Source: DMER01 sp003451645 (lineage in GTDB: Bacteria > Pseudomonadota > Alphaproteobacteria > Micropepsales > Micropepsaceae). From it: a stretch of DNA of 64,000 nucleotides. The position numbers and the translations under genes were made by a program. Location of the stretch: NCBI GenBank assembly GCA_031976175.1, contig DALYLR010000002.1:1-64000 (forward strand), read 5' to 3'. Within the stretch, counting starts at the first letter, position 1. The number at the start of each line of letters is the position of its first letter. Below are positions 45,650 through 52,318 of this stretch, piece after piece. The notes under the pieces are model-generated. The model had not been told where the DNA came from, ran no database searches, and worked only from the letters and a program-made list of their open reading frames with translations.

Positions 45650-46266
45650 GCGCCCTCCGTTAACCGCGCCCGGAGACCGGCATTCTCCGCCGTCAGGCTC
45701 CTCACTTGCTCCTGCAAATGCGCCAAGGCACCGGCCACATCGGCAGCATCCAGTTTCTGCGGAATATGCTGCGGGCAATTGATGTCCCAGGCGGTCACCT
45801 CAAACAGGATCGCCTGCTCCGGCACCGCGTCATAGCCCTCCGGCATCAATGTTTTCAGCAAGGCAGGGTCATCCGTCACCACCCTCGCGCGGCCCCAGAT
45901 CTTGATCCGCCGCTGATTGGCATAGTCCATCAGGAACAGAAACGCTTTGGGATTTTCGCTCAAATTGCCCAGGCTCACATATTGCCGGTTCCCGGCATAA
46001 TCGGCAAACCCCAAGGTCGTCTCATTCAGCACACGGATAAATCCTTTAGGGCCGCCGCGATGCTGCGCGTAAGGTTGACCCGCCGCATTCGCGGTCGCCA
46101 GATAGGCCGTATCCACATCGCCCAAAAACGCCCGCAAGCCCTCATTGATCCCAGTACGGAACCCTCCGCGCGCTTCCATCCGCTCGTAATTGCCGCGCGA
46201 GCCGCGCTGTGTTTGGATCGCCTTGACGGCGCCCGTAAAGGCAATATCGCTGCTCGGTGTGCTCAT
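45646..46266 (-). CDS. Pyridoxamine 5'-phosphate oxidase-like flavoprotein
   Basis: A 206-residue split-barrel flavin protein. AYLATANAAGQPYAQHRGGPKGFIRVL and NPKAFLFLMDYANQRRIKIWGRARVV are the FMN-binding strands of the family. The C-terminal helix (ALAHLQEQVRSLTAENAGLRARL) is a short coiled coil. The group reduces or binds small electrophiles or FMN/F420-like cofactors; the substrate is unknown. AAGGAGG precedes the ATG at 46266. It lies between an AhpD-like gene and a TetR gene, overlapping the latter by 4 bp. Confidence 0.83.
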   Translation of the reverse strand: MSTPSSDIAFTGAVKAIQTQRGSRGNYERMEARGGFRTGINEGLRAFLGDVDTAYLATANAAGQPYAQHRGGPKGFIRVLNETTLGFADYAGNRQYVSLGNLSENPKAFLFLMDYANQRRIKIWGRARVVTDDPALLKTLMPEGYDAVPEQAILFEVTAWDINCPQHIPQKLDAADVAGALAHLQEQVRSLTAENAGLRARLTEGA

Positions 46267-46330
46267 GACCTGGTCCTCCTTGATCAACTGGCCGCCCGGC
46301 CGGTACAGCCAGGCAGCCTCTCTCTATCCT

Positions 46331-46882
46331 TTACGCAACCCGTGTCGCAGGCGTCGTGGCCGGGAAGTCGACCGGCGTCTTGAACACCTCGTTCACATAA
46401 TTGGTTAGCACATTGGCCGCCACGACGAGCACGATCTCCACGATCTGCGCGTCCGTGAAGCCCGCGGCCGAAACCGCCTTGATGTCGGCCTCGCTCACTT
46501 GCGCACGGTTGACCGTGACCTTACGGGCAAAGGCGACTGCCGCATCGGCCTTGGCATCCGCCGCATGGCCTGCGCGCGCCGCCGTGATATCGGTCTCGCT
46601 CAGCTTCAGCGACTTGCCGATCGCGGTGTGGGCGGCGTTGCAATAGTCACAGCCATTCACATTGGCGACGGCCAGTGCGATGCGCTCGCGCAAATGCGGC
46701 TCGAGCGAGGTTTTCGCCAATGCTCCGCTCAAGGACAATGCGCCCTCAAGACCAGCGGGGGTTAGCGACAGCAATTTGTACAGGTTCGGCGCCATGCCCA
46801 ATTTGGCTTGCAGGCCTTTGAGCGTTTCTTGTGCGGCGGCGGGGGCTGCGTCGATCGTCTGGGGAAAAGAAATCCGGCTCAT
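46331..46882 (-). CDS. Carboxymuconolactone decarboxylase/AhpD-like protein
   Basis: A 183-residue alkylhydroperoxidase-like protein. The redox motif is CDYCNAAHTAIG (CxxC with the downstream His), the AhpD signature, in NVNGCDYCNAAH. Helices before it (LRERIALAVA) supply the usual Glu. It probably detoxifies peroxides or other electrophiles in the cytoplasm. It is the first gene of a three-gene operon with the flavoprotein and TetR genes, and a palindrome lies 68 bp upstream of its start. Confidence 0.85.
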   Translation of the reverse strand: MSRISFPQTIDAAPAAAQETLKGLQAKLGMAPNLYKLLSLTPAGLEGALSLSGALAKTSLEPHLRERIALAVANVNGCDYCNAAHTAIGKSLKLSETDITAARAGHAADAKADAAVAFARKVTVNRAQVSEADIKAVSAAGFTDAQIVEIVLVVAANVLTNYVNEVFKTPVDFPATTPATRVA

Positions 46883-46949
46883 GATGGTTGTCCTTCTTGG
46901 TTGGTCGCAAGGGGTTGACGTTCAGTTGCGATGGTTTGGATATAACTGT

Positions 46950-46963
46950 ACCGAATGTTCGGT
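46950..46963. promoter_or_regulatory. Candidate TetR operator
   Basis: ACCGAATGTTCGGT: perfect 6-bp arms with a 2-bp centre, upstream of the AhpD-flavoprotein-TetR operon and next to a TATATC-like -10 (minus strand). The form ACCGA-N-TCGGT is frequent among TetR operators. The site is probably bound by the operon's own repressor. Confidence 0.5.
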
Positions 46964-47026
46964 TCCATACACACTTGCGTGAGGAGGCGATACCCGCCGC
47001 TTGCCTAAAGCAACGCCCGGTATGGT

Positions 47027-47554
47027 TCAGGCTGGCTTTGCGCTCGCGCTATCTCGCGAGAGAAGAACCCAGAAAATCACGAAATGCGACACGGTCAGCA
47101 TCGGCAGATAAAGGGTTAGCAGCACCCATCCCAACGGACCCACAGAGGACGGATCCGCTGAGAGCTTGCCCATCATCGAGAGACCCGCATTCGCGAAATC
47201 AGCCATGCCAACAATGTTGAAGATCCAAACCAAGAGGACAGCGCCGGGCATGCGCACGTCCAGCGCGATTAGGGCGATCAACGCCAAAACGCCTGAGATC
47301 GCGTCGCCCAAACCGATCTGAGCCAGATACTCCGGCGAGAAGCCCAAGCTCTGCACGGGGAAGAGAACCGGGAAGAACGTAATCAGGCCCAAATAACGGA
47401 ACAGATGCGGCGCGATCAGAACTTTGAGGTGAAGATCGCGGTCGTGCGCGACTGCGGGCCTCACGAAAACAAAATAAATCGTGGTCCAGCTGATGATGGC
47501 CAGCGCTGCGCTAACGACGTGCAGATTCGAAACAATCAATGGATCAAGGGTCAT
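47027..47554 (-). CDS. Multi-span membrane protein, paralogue 1
   Basis: A 175-residue integral membrane protein with about five hydrophobic segments (roughly 10-31, 47-70, 82-98, 103-122, 144-165). No known family is recognised. It is clearly related to the next gene upstream: HLFRYLGLITFFP matches HLFRWIGLVALNP, LAQIGLGDAISGVLALIALIAL matches LQQVAYGDLAANILAIIAIVAV, and both share a later G-DxxNAGxxxM pattern. The pair is an ancient tandem duplication. It lies downstream of the paralogue and the SDR gene on one strand, and may be part of that transcript. Confidence 0.72.
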   Translation of the reverse strand: MTLDPLIVSNLHVVSAALAIISWTTIYFVFVRPAVAHDRDLHLKVLIAPHLFRYLGLITFFPVLFPVQSLGFSPEYLAQIGLGDAISGVLALIALIALDVRMPGAVLLVWIFNIVGMADFANAGLSMMGKLSADPSSVGPLGWVLLTLYLPMLTVSHFVIFWVLLSRDSASAKPA

Positions 47555-47617
47555 GATGGAAACTCCTGAATTGGGACCAAGGGAACGGGCGGGACTGTGA
47601 AGCCCCGCCCGGGTTGG

Positions 47618-48157
47618 TTAGGCATGTGCCTTGCCGGATGCGCCGGAGAAACTCCGCCGGACGAGTTGCACGATGATCGTGATCTCGGTCAGCAGGATCG
47701 CGGGCACATAGCCTGCGAGGATCAACCAGCCCAGCGCGCCGACTTGCGCATCGTCCTTGATCGCCATGATGAAGTTCGGCCCGGCGTTCAGCGTGTCGGC
47801 CGTACCCACAATGATGAAGGCCCATGCCCACAAGAGCTGGCTCGCCCAATTGCTCCGTACCGCGACGATCGCGATGATCGCCAGGATGTTTGCCGCCAAA
47901 TCGCCATAGGCGACTTGCTGCAGATAGAAGTGCGGCAAACCGAGAGCCGACGCGTCGACATGGGTGGGGTTCAGTGCGACAAGGCCGATCCACCTGAACA
48001 AATGCACACCTGCCAAGACGGTGAAGACGCGGCGGAATCCGCCCTCCACCATCCAGGGCCACAGGATCCAGAGCAGCAAGCCCCAGGTCGAGAGAGACAC
48101 AGCCGTCGAAATCCACAACAGTGGCGCGCCCGCGATCAAGTCTAGAATATTCGGCAT
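47618..48157 (-). CDS. Multi-span membrane protein, paralogue 2
   Basis: A 179-residue membrane protein with five likely spans (about 13-35, 47-60, 79-100, 106-125, 142-165), in the same arrangement as the adjacent downstream gene and with shared blocks around HLFRWIGL and YGDLAANILAI. The conserved His-Leu-Phe-Arg at the end of one span is an unusual feature and may be functional. It begins 31 bp after the SDR gene stop. The function is unknown; homologues near redox enzymes would suggest a quinone or membrane redox link, but that is speculative. Confidence 0.72.
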   Translation of the reverse strand: MPNILDLIAGAPLLWISTAVSLSTWGLLLWILWPWMVEGGFRRVFTVLAGVHLFRWIGLVALNPTHVDASALGLPHFYLQQVAYGDLAANILAIIAIVAVRSNWASQLLWAWAFIIVGTADTLNAGPNFIMAIKDDAQVGALGWLILAGYVPAILLTEITIIVQLVRRSFSGASGKAHA

Positions 48158-48188
48158 GATACGAACTCCATGATGATGTATGGCCGGA

Positions 48189-48938
48189 TTACAGCGTCGT
48201 CATGCCGCCATCGACCGGCAGGCTTGCGCCCGTGATATAGGCCGCACCATCAGAGGCGAGGAACTTAACCGCCGCCGCGATTTCGGACGCCTGGCCCACA
48301 CGGCCCATCGGTACCTGGCCTGCGATCTCCTTGGAGAAGCCTTCGATCTGCTCATGGCTCAAGCCCATGCGGCCAAAGATCGGCGTTTGGACCGGCCCTG
48401 GCGAGACGGCGTTGACGCGGATCCCGCGGTCCTTCAAATCGGCCGACAAGGTGCGGGCAAAGGAGCGCAAGGCGGCCTTCGTCGCGCCATAAACGCTGGC
48501 GCCCGCCATCCCCAGTTCCTGTGCGCCCGATGTCGTGAAGACGATGGACGATCCCTGGCCCATCAACGGCAGCGCCTTTTGCACGGTGTAATACGCGCCC
48601 TTCACATTGATATCGAACAATTTGTCAAAATGCGCCTCATCCGCCAGGTCGACCGGGCGGAATTCCGCGACGCCCGCATTGACGAACAGCGTGTCGATCC
48701 GGCCATGCGTTTTCTTGACATGCGCGATGAGGGCATCGAGGTCCGCCGCCTTCGTCACATCGCCTTGGATGGCGGAGGCGTTGGCGCCCAACGTCTCGGC
48801 GGCGTTGCGAAGGCTCTCGCGATCGCGGCCGAAAATGACAACTTTGGCGCCGTCCTTGGCGAAGGCTTGCGCTGTCGCGAGGCCAATGCCCGAATTTCCG
48901 CCGGTGATAACGACGACTTTGTTGGTGAAGCTGGTCAT
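48189..48938 (-). CDS. Short-chain dehydrogenase/reductase (SDR)
   Basis: A 249-residue classical SDR. The cofactor motif TGGNSGIG lies at residues 12-19, the basic GRDRES after the second strand suggests NADP(H), NAG appears in FVNAGVAEF, and the catalytic Tyr and Lys are in VYGATKAAL. PVDGGMTTL is the usual C-terminus. The ATG at 48938 is preceded by GGGAG. It diverges from the LysR-family gene across a perfect palindrome and is probably its target. Confidence 0.88.
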   Translation of the reverse strand: MTSFTNKVVVITGGNSGIGLATAQAFAKDGAKVVIFGRDRESLRNAAETLGANASAIQGDVTKAADLDALIAHVKKTHGRIDTLFVNAGVAEFRPVDLADEAHFDKLFDINVKGAYYTVQKALPLMGQGSSIVFTTSGAQELGMAGASVYGATKAALRSFARTLSADLKDRGIRVNAVSPGPVQTPIFGRMGLSHEQIEGFSKEIAGQVPMGRVGQASEIAAAVKFLASDGAAYITGASLPVDGGMTTL

Positions 48939-49026
48939 GGATGTGTCTCCCGATGTTCGCGGGCTGCCGGAATGGCCGCCCGTCTCGAGAAACAACATGC
49001 GCGCATCGAGGGCATTATTGAAATGG

Positions 49027-49043
49027 ATAGATGTTACATCTAT
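49027..49043. promoter_or_regulatory. Perfect palindrome in the SDR-LysR divergent region
   Basis: ATAGATGTTACATCTAT is a perfect 7-3-7 inverted repeat, 10 bp before the LysR start and 88 bp before the SDR start. LysR regulators usually bind a T-N11-A palindrome between themselves and a divergent target, which this fits. Confidence 0.55.
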
Positions 49044-49053
49044 TATTCACGTT

Positions 49054-49959
49054 ATGAATTTACGCCGGGTTGACCTAAACCTGCTGGTGATCTTCGACGC
49101 GCTGATGCGCGAGCGCAATGTCACGCGCGCGGCGGACAAGGTGGGCCTCTCCCAGCCCGCCTTTTCCAATGCGTTGTCGCGCCTGCGCGCCTTCTTCGCG
49201 GACGATTTGTTCGTGCGCGGGCCCGACGGTATGCGCCCCACGGCGCGGGCGCTGGAGCTGGCGGATCAGGTGCATGAGGCCTTGGCCGCCATTGATGCCG
49301 CACTCGATCCGGTGCGCTTTGATCCGCAGACGGCGCATCGCACCTTCAATGTCGAGACCAACGACTATGTCGTGTCGGCGTTCTTCCCCGCGTTGATGCA
49401 GCTGCTCCGCAAGGAGGCGCCCGGCATCGACATCCGGGTGACGCCGCAGACGGGCCGCAGTTTTGAGCGGCTGGACGCACAAGAGATCGATCTGGCGATT
49501 TCGGCCTTTGGCGATCCGCCGGACCGCTTTGGTGTGGAAGAGCTCAGCCGCGACGGTTATGGCGTGGTGATGCGGCGCAATCATCCGCTGGCGGATGAAA
49601 CTCTGACGTTGGCCCGCTATGCGGCGGCGATCCACGTCCTGGTCACGCCACGCGGCGACCCGCGCGGTTTCGTCGACGAACGGCTGGCGGAGAAAGGGTT
49701 GACCCGCCGTATCGGCCTGACGGTCAATCAATTTGCCTCCGCCCTGCCCATTGTGGCCGGAAGCGATCTGATTGCCACCGTGCCGTCGCGGATCGCGCAG
49801 ATCGGTGCGAAAAGGTTCGGGCTGGTGTTGAAGGAGGCGCCCATTCTGCCGCCGCGCGGTTTCCAAGAGGTGCAAATGATCTGGCACAAGCGCCTGGGGA
49901 CACATCCGGCCAATGCCTGGCTCAGAGCGGCTCTTTTGCGCGCGGCCTCGCGGCAGTGA
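49054..49959 (+). CDS. LysR-family transcriptional regulator
   Basis: A 301-residue LysR regulator. The winged helix is in LNLLVIFDALMRERNVTRAADKVGLSQPAFSNALSRLRAFFADDLFVRG (residues 8-56), followed by the helical linker and a periplasmic-binding-like effector domain. NVETNDYVVSAFFPALMQLLR and GVVMRRNHPLADE resemble the NodD/PcpR-like group that senses aromatic ligands. The ATG at 49054 places the HTH at the usual position; longer frames overlap the SDR gene. It is followed by a weak hairpin with arms GGACCG/CGGTCC. Confidence 0.88.
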   Translation: MNLRRVDLNLLVIFDALMRERNVTRAADKVGLSQPAFSNALSRLRAFFADDLFVRGPDGMRPTARALELADQVHEALAAIDAALDPVRFDPQTAHRTFNVETNDYVVSAFFPALMQLLRKEAPGIDIRVTPQTGRSFERLDAQEIDLAISAFGDPPDRFGVEELSRDGYGVVMRRNHPLADETLTLARYAAAIHVLVTPRGDPRGFVDERLAEKGLTRRIGLTVNQFASALPIVAGSDLIATVPSRIAQIGAKRFGLVLKEAPILPPRGFQEVQMIWHKRLGTHPANAWLRAALLRAASRQ

Positions 49960-50229
49960 GAAGGACCGCCAGGCCATATTCGGTCCCTTTCGTCACCCAT
50001 CTATCCGGTTTGGACACGCCGCGCATCTCCCCCCAAACGCGCCAGCCATTAGGGTGAGGGGGGCACGTCCCGCCGCCAAAGACCATTACTCCTTCACGCA
50101 AAGTAGGGCTGCGTTGAGCGTCAGCGATACCCGCTACGCTAACCCCATCCGAAACCAAAAACCCCACACCGCCTATTGATTGCACATTTGCGGTCCGGCA
50201 CTCTGCGGTTCTCATTGGGGACCGCACAG
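49960..50229. other. Intergenic leader of the FGE-like locus
   Basis: A 270-bp gap. It holds a small hairpin after the LysR gene (GGACCG 49963-49968, CGGTCC 49981-49986), one copy of an 18-bp direct repeat (50102-50119), and a hairpin directly before the truncated gene: TGCGGTCC (50189-50196) pairs with GGACCGCA (50219-50226). The region is poorer in GC than the flanks. No tRNA or coding sequence was seen. Confidence 0.5.
50102..50119 (+). repeat. Direct repeat copy A flanking the FGE-like locus
   Basis: AGTAGGGCTGCGTTGAGC, identical to 51971-51988. Similarity continues in patches: ATACCCGC a few bases later, and further on ATTTGC(A/G)GTCC with TGCGGTT at both. The two copies lie 1.87 kb apart around the truncated and full FGE-like genes. 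Confidence 0.65.
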
Positions 50230-50391
50230 ATGATTTCGGCAACATTTGGAACGATTATCAGCCTGGCTGGCGGCGCGAATACCGTCATCGATCTTTACAA
50301 GAATGTCTCCGGCCTTTGGAAAGGGCAGAGTGTCGACCGCATGCGCGCTTGCCAAAGTGGACTAAAGGATTGCGGATTGGGAGTCTGCTGA
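50230..50391 (+). pseudogene. Truncated N-terminal copy of the FGE-like gene
   Basis: A 53-codon open frame, starting MISATFGTIISLAGGANTV and ending at a stop after 53 residues. It matches the start of the adjacent full-length gene: SLAGGANTVIDLYKNVSGLWKG corresponds to SFAGGVNSGFELYRNITGLFRG, at about half identity. After this helix the similarity is lost and the frame ends within 25 codons. It is probably the remnant of a duplicated N-terminal region; a short functional peptide is also possible. A hairpin with 8-bp arms lies just before the ATG. Confidence 0.6.
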
Positions 50392-50440
50392 GTGAGGAGC
50401 GTTCTGTTTCATAAAATGCCAATTGTGTGAGAGCCTCAAG

Positions 50441-51760
50441 ATGATCGAAACGCTTCTCTCCTTCGCAGGCGGAGTGAATTCGGGCTTTGAACTCTATCGA
50501 AATATCACGGGCTTGTTTCGCGGAGACAGGACGAACCTCATTCTTCAAAGGTTGGATGCGCTCCACACCAAATATGAAAAACTCGAGAGTGGTTTGTGGT
50601 ACGCACCTAGTATCCTCAGCGTCGTGGATACGACGCGCACGGAGCAAACCGTCCTTCGTGATCCGCGCACGGCGCGCGAGTTGTTGCAGCCGATCCAAAG
50701 AGCGTTGAAGACTGACGTCGTGGCTTCTGGCTTAATCAATACGCCGACCAGATTGCTGACGAAAATGAAGTGCAATCCGTTCGACTTGTTTACGAACAGC
50801 CTGCCCGCCGAACACTTCGTCCGACCGTCCGACCCGAACATGGTGCCAGTCATGTTTGAATACAACGGGGTGCAATTCATCGGCTGGCAGACGCGCGGTG
50901 CCTTGCCGATGTTGTTTGACTGCGAAATGCACGACCTGCCGGGGTTGGGTCGAGCCGCGCCGCAACCCATCAAGGTGGCTTCTGCATCGCAAGACGCCGA
51001 TCCCGAGCCAGGCACGGAATTCTGCGATGGGCCGGGCTTGCCGCTGATGGTGGTGATCCCCGCCGGGACGTTCCTGATGGGCAGCCCCGAGACGGAAAGG
51101 AAGCGAGCTCAGGATGAGGGGCCACAGCGCAAGGTGACAATCGCGAGGCCCTTTGCCGTAGGTAAATATGCTGTCACCTTCGATGAATGGGATGCCAGCG
51201 CCAAGGAAGGCGGTTGTCCCTCCAATCCCAATCCAAGCGACGAGGGCTGGGAGCGCGGCACGCGGCCGGTGATCAATGTGAGATGGGATGATGCGCAGGA
51301 GTATGTGACCTGGCTGTCCAAAAAGACGGGCAAGACCTATCGCCTGTTGAGCGAGGCGGAATGGGAATATGCCTGCCGCGCGGGCACAACGACGCCATTC
51401 AGTTTTGGCGAGACGATTTCGACCGCTCAGGCCAATTACCGTGGGACCGCAACTTATGGTATGGGCGTGGAAGGCGAGGACCGACAGAAGACCATGCCGG
51501 TGGGCAGCTTCCCCGCCAATGCCTTCGGCCTGCACGAGATGCATGGCAATGTTTGGGAGTGGGTGCAGGATTGTTATGGCCTCTACACGGAAGCCCCATC
51601 CGATGGATCGGCGGCTGAAAAAGCGAACGGCTCCAATCGCGTCTTGCGTGGCGGCTGCTGGGGCAACGGTCCGAAGGCGCTGCGTTCGGCCAACCGCTTC
51701 GGGAACAGCTTCGGTGGAAGGTACAGCAAATTCGGATTCCGTGTGGCCAGGACACTCTAG
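50441..51760 (+). CDS. Helical domain-FGE-sulfatase-like protein
   Basis: A 439-residue protein. Residues 1-190 are a region I do not recognise: an N-terminal glycine-rich amphipathic helix (LLSFAGGVNSGFELYRNITGLFRG), a charged helix, then an alpha/beta part ending near FDCEMHDLPG. Residues 200-439 form an FGE-sulfatase (SUMF1/C-type-lectin-like) domain: VVIPAGTFLMGSPETE, YRLLSEAEWEYACRAGTTTPF, NAFGLHEMHGNVWEWVQDCYG and RVLRGGCWGNGPKALRSANR to the end. The active-site cysteine pair of formylglycine-generating enzyme is absent: GNGPKALRS stands at its place. So it probably binds rather than oxidises. The ATG at 50441 is supported by the truncated paralogue; the TTG 18 bp earlier is not. Codon use is more AT-rich than its neighbours. 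Confidence 0.8.
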   Translation: MIETLLSFAGGVNSGFELYRNITGLFRGDRTNLILQRLDALHTKYEKLESGLWYAPSILSVVDTTRTEQTVLRDPRTARELLQPIQRALKTDVVASGLINTPTRLLTKMKCNPFDLFTNSLPAEHFVRPSDPNMVPVMFEYNGVQFIGWQTRGALPMLFDCEMHDLPGLGRAAPQPIKVASASQDADPEPGTEFCDGPGLPLMVVIPAGTFLMGSPETERKRAQDEGPQRKVTIARPFAVGKYAVTFDEWDASAKEGGCPSNPNPSDEGWERGTRPVINVRWDDAQEYVTWLSKKTGKTYRLLSEAEWEYACRAGTTTPFSFGETISTAQANYRGTATYGMGVEGEDRQKTMPVGSFPANAFGLHEMHGNVWEWVQDCYGLYTEAPSDGSAAEKANGSNRVLRGGCWGNGPKALRSANRFGNSFGGRYSKFGFRVARTL

Positions 51761-51783
51761 CCCTTTGCGTTTTTGCCCTTACG

Positions 51784-51801
51784 GCCCCGCCAAGGCGGGG
51801 C
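51784..51801. terminator. Hairpin 1, 8-bp perfect stem
   Basis: GCCCCGCC pairs with GGCGGGGC around a two-base AA turn, 24 bp after the FGE-like gene stop. There is no U run after it, so it may be a pause site or part of a structured RNA rather than a classical terminator. Confidence 0.5.
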
Positions 51802-51824
51802 GCCTGCGTCCTGTCTCATTTGGG

Positions 51825-51847
51825 GGCTGGGGGCGAAGCCCCCAGCC
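51825..51847. terminator. Hairpin 2, 10-bp perfect stem
   Basis: GGCTGGGGGC pairs with GCCCCCAGCC around loop GAA. Very stable, with no uridine tract following. It is 24 bp after hairpin 1. Confidence 0.5.
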
Positions 51848-51917
51848 GAATCGGGGGAGGTTCAAGCCCGCCATGCAACCGTTTTAACCCAATAGAGCGA
51901 TGCTCCCGCACGGCTTT

Positions 51918-51946
51918 GGCTGTAAGCCGGATTGCGGCTTACAGCC
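51918..51946. other. Hairpin 3, 12-bp perfect stem
   Basis: GGCTGTAAGCCG (51918-51929) pairs with CGGCTTACAGCC (51935-51946) around a 5-nt loop GATTG. It is the longest perfect stem in the window outside repeat elements. Confidence 0.55.
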
Positions 51947-51970
51947 TTACATGCCAATTATTACCCAACG

Positions 51971-51988
51971 AGTAGGGCTGCGTTGAGC
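51971..51988 (+). repeat. Direct repeat copy B flanking the FGE-like locus
   Basis: Identical over 18 bp to copy A (50102-50119) in the same orientation, with diverged similarity to about 52065. Copies in front of the truncated gene and behind the full gene mark the ends of a unit of about 1.9 kb. Confidence 0.65.
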
Positions 51989-52318
51989 ACTGGCGCAATA
52001 CCCGCCGGATAGGACCCAACGTCAATGGGAATTGGCAATTTGCAGTCCAGTACCCTTTGCGGTTTGACGCTTTGGCGTGAATTCTCCTGCCCCAACTTTT
52101 CCGACACCCTGACCAACCATGCTAAAGTCTCGCGTTGGGCTCGCGAGGCCCCGCACTCACCGCCCGGCGCCGGTAGCAAAAAGTGGAGGCCAGTTTCATA
52201 AAACAGCGCTCCACTTATTGGTTTGTTTCGTTCTGTTACGTTTGGTTACGTTCCTGTTTCGTAAAAGCGGCCAAAATCCGCCATTCCCCGGAAAAACTCG
52301 TGCAGCCCTTCCGCCCTC

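Larger units (their letters stand above)
51761..52318. other. 558-bp structured intergenic region after the FGE-like gene
   Basis: No gene is visible. It has three perfect hairpins (51784-51801, 51825-51847, 51918-51946), then the second direct repeat (51971-51988) with the patches that accompany it up to about 52065. The last part, 52200-52320, is AT-richer, with GTTTCGTT and GTTACGTT-like repeats. Such density of structure suggests transcript ends or a small RNA rather than plain spacer. Confidence 0.55.

Noticed and set aside
45000..50000. A genomic island with integration genes.
   Set aside because: No integrase, tRNA attachment site or transposase is present; the genes are accessory in type but show no mobile borders except the repeats at 50-52 kb.
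50423..50440. TTG start 18 bp before the chosen start of the FGE-like gene.
   Set aside because: The truncated paralogue begins at the residue equivalent to the ATG at 50441.
51640..51760. Variable-region-like C-terminus of a diversity-generating retroelement target (RGG-W-N-P-LRSANR-GFR pattern with several AAC codons).
   Set aside because: No reverse transcriptase, template repeat or accessory gene was found in the window; the pattern is also the normal end of the FGE-sulfatase fold.
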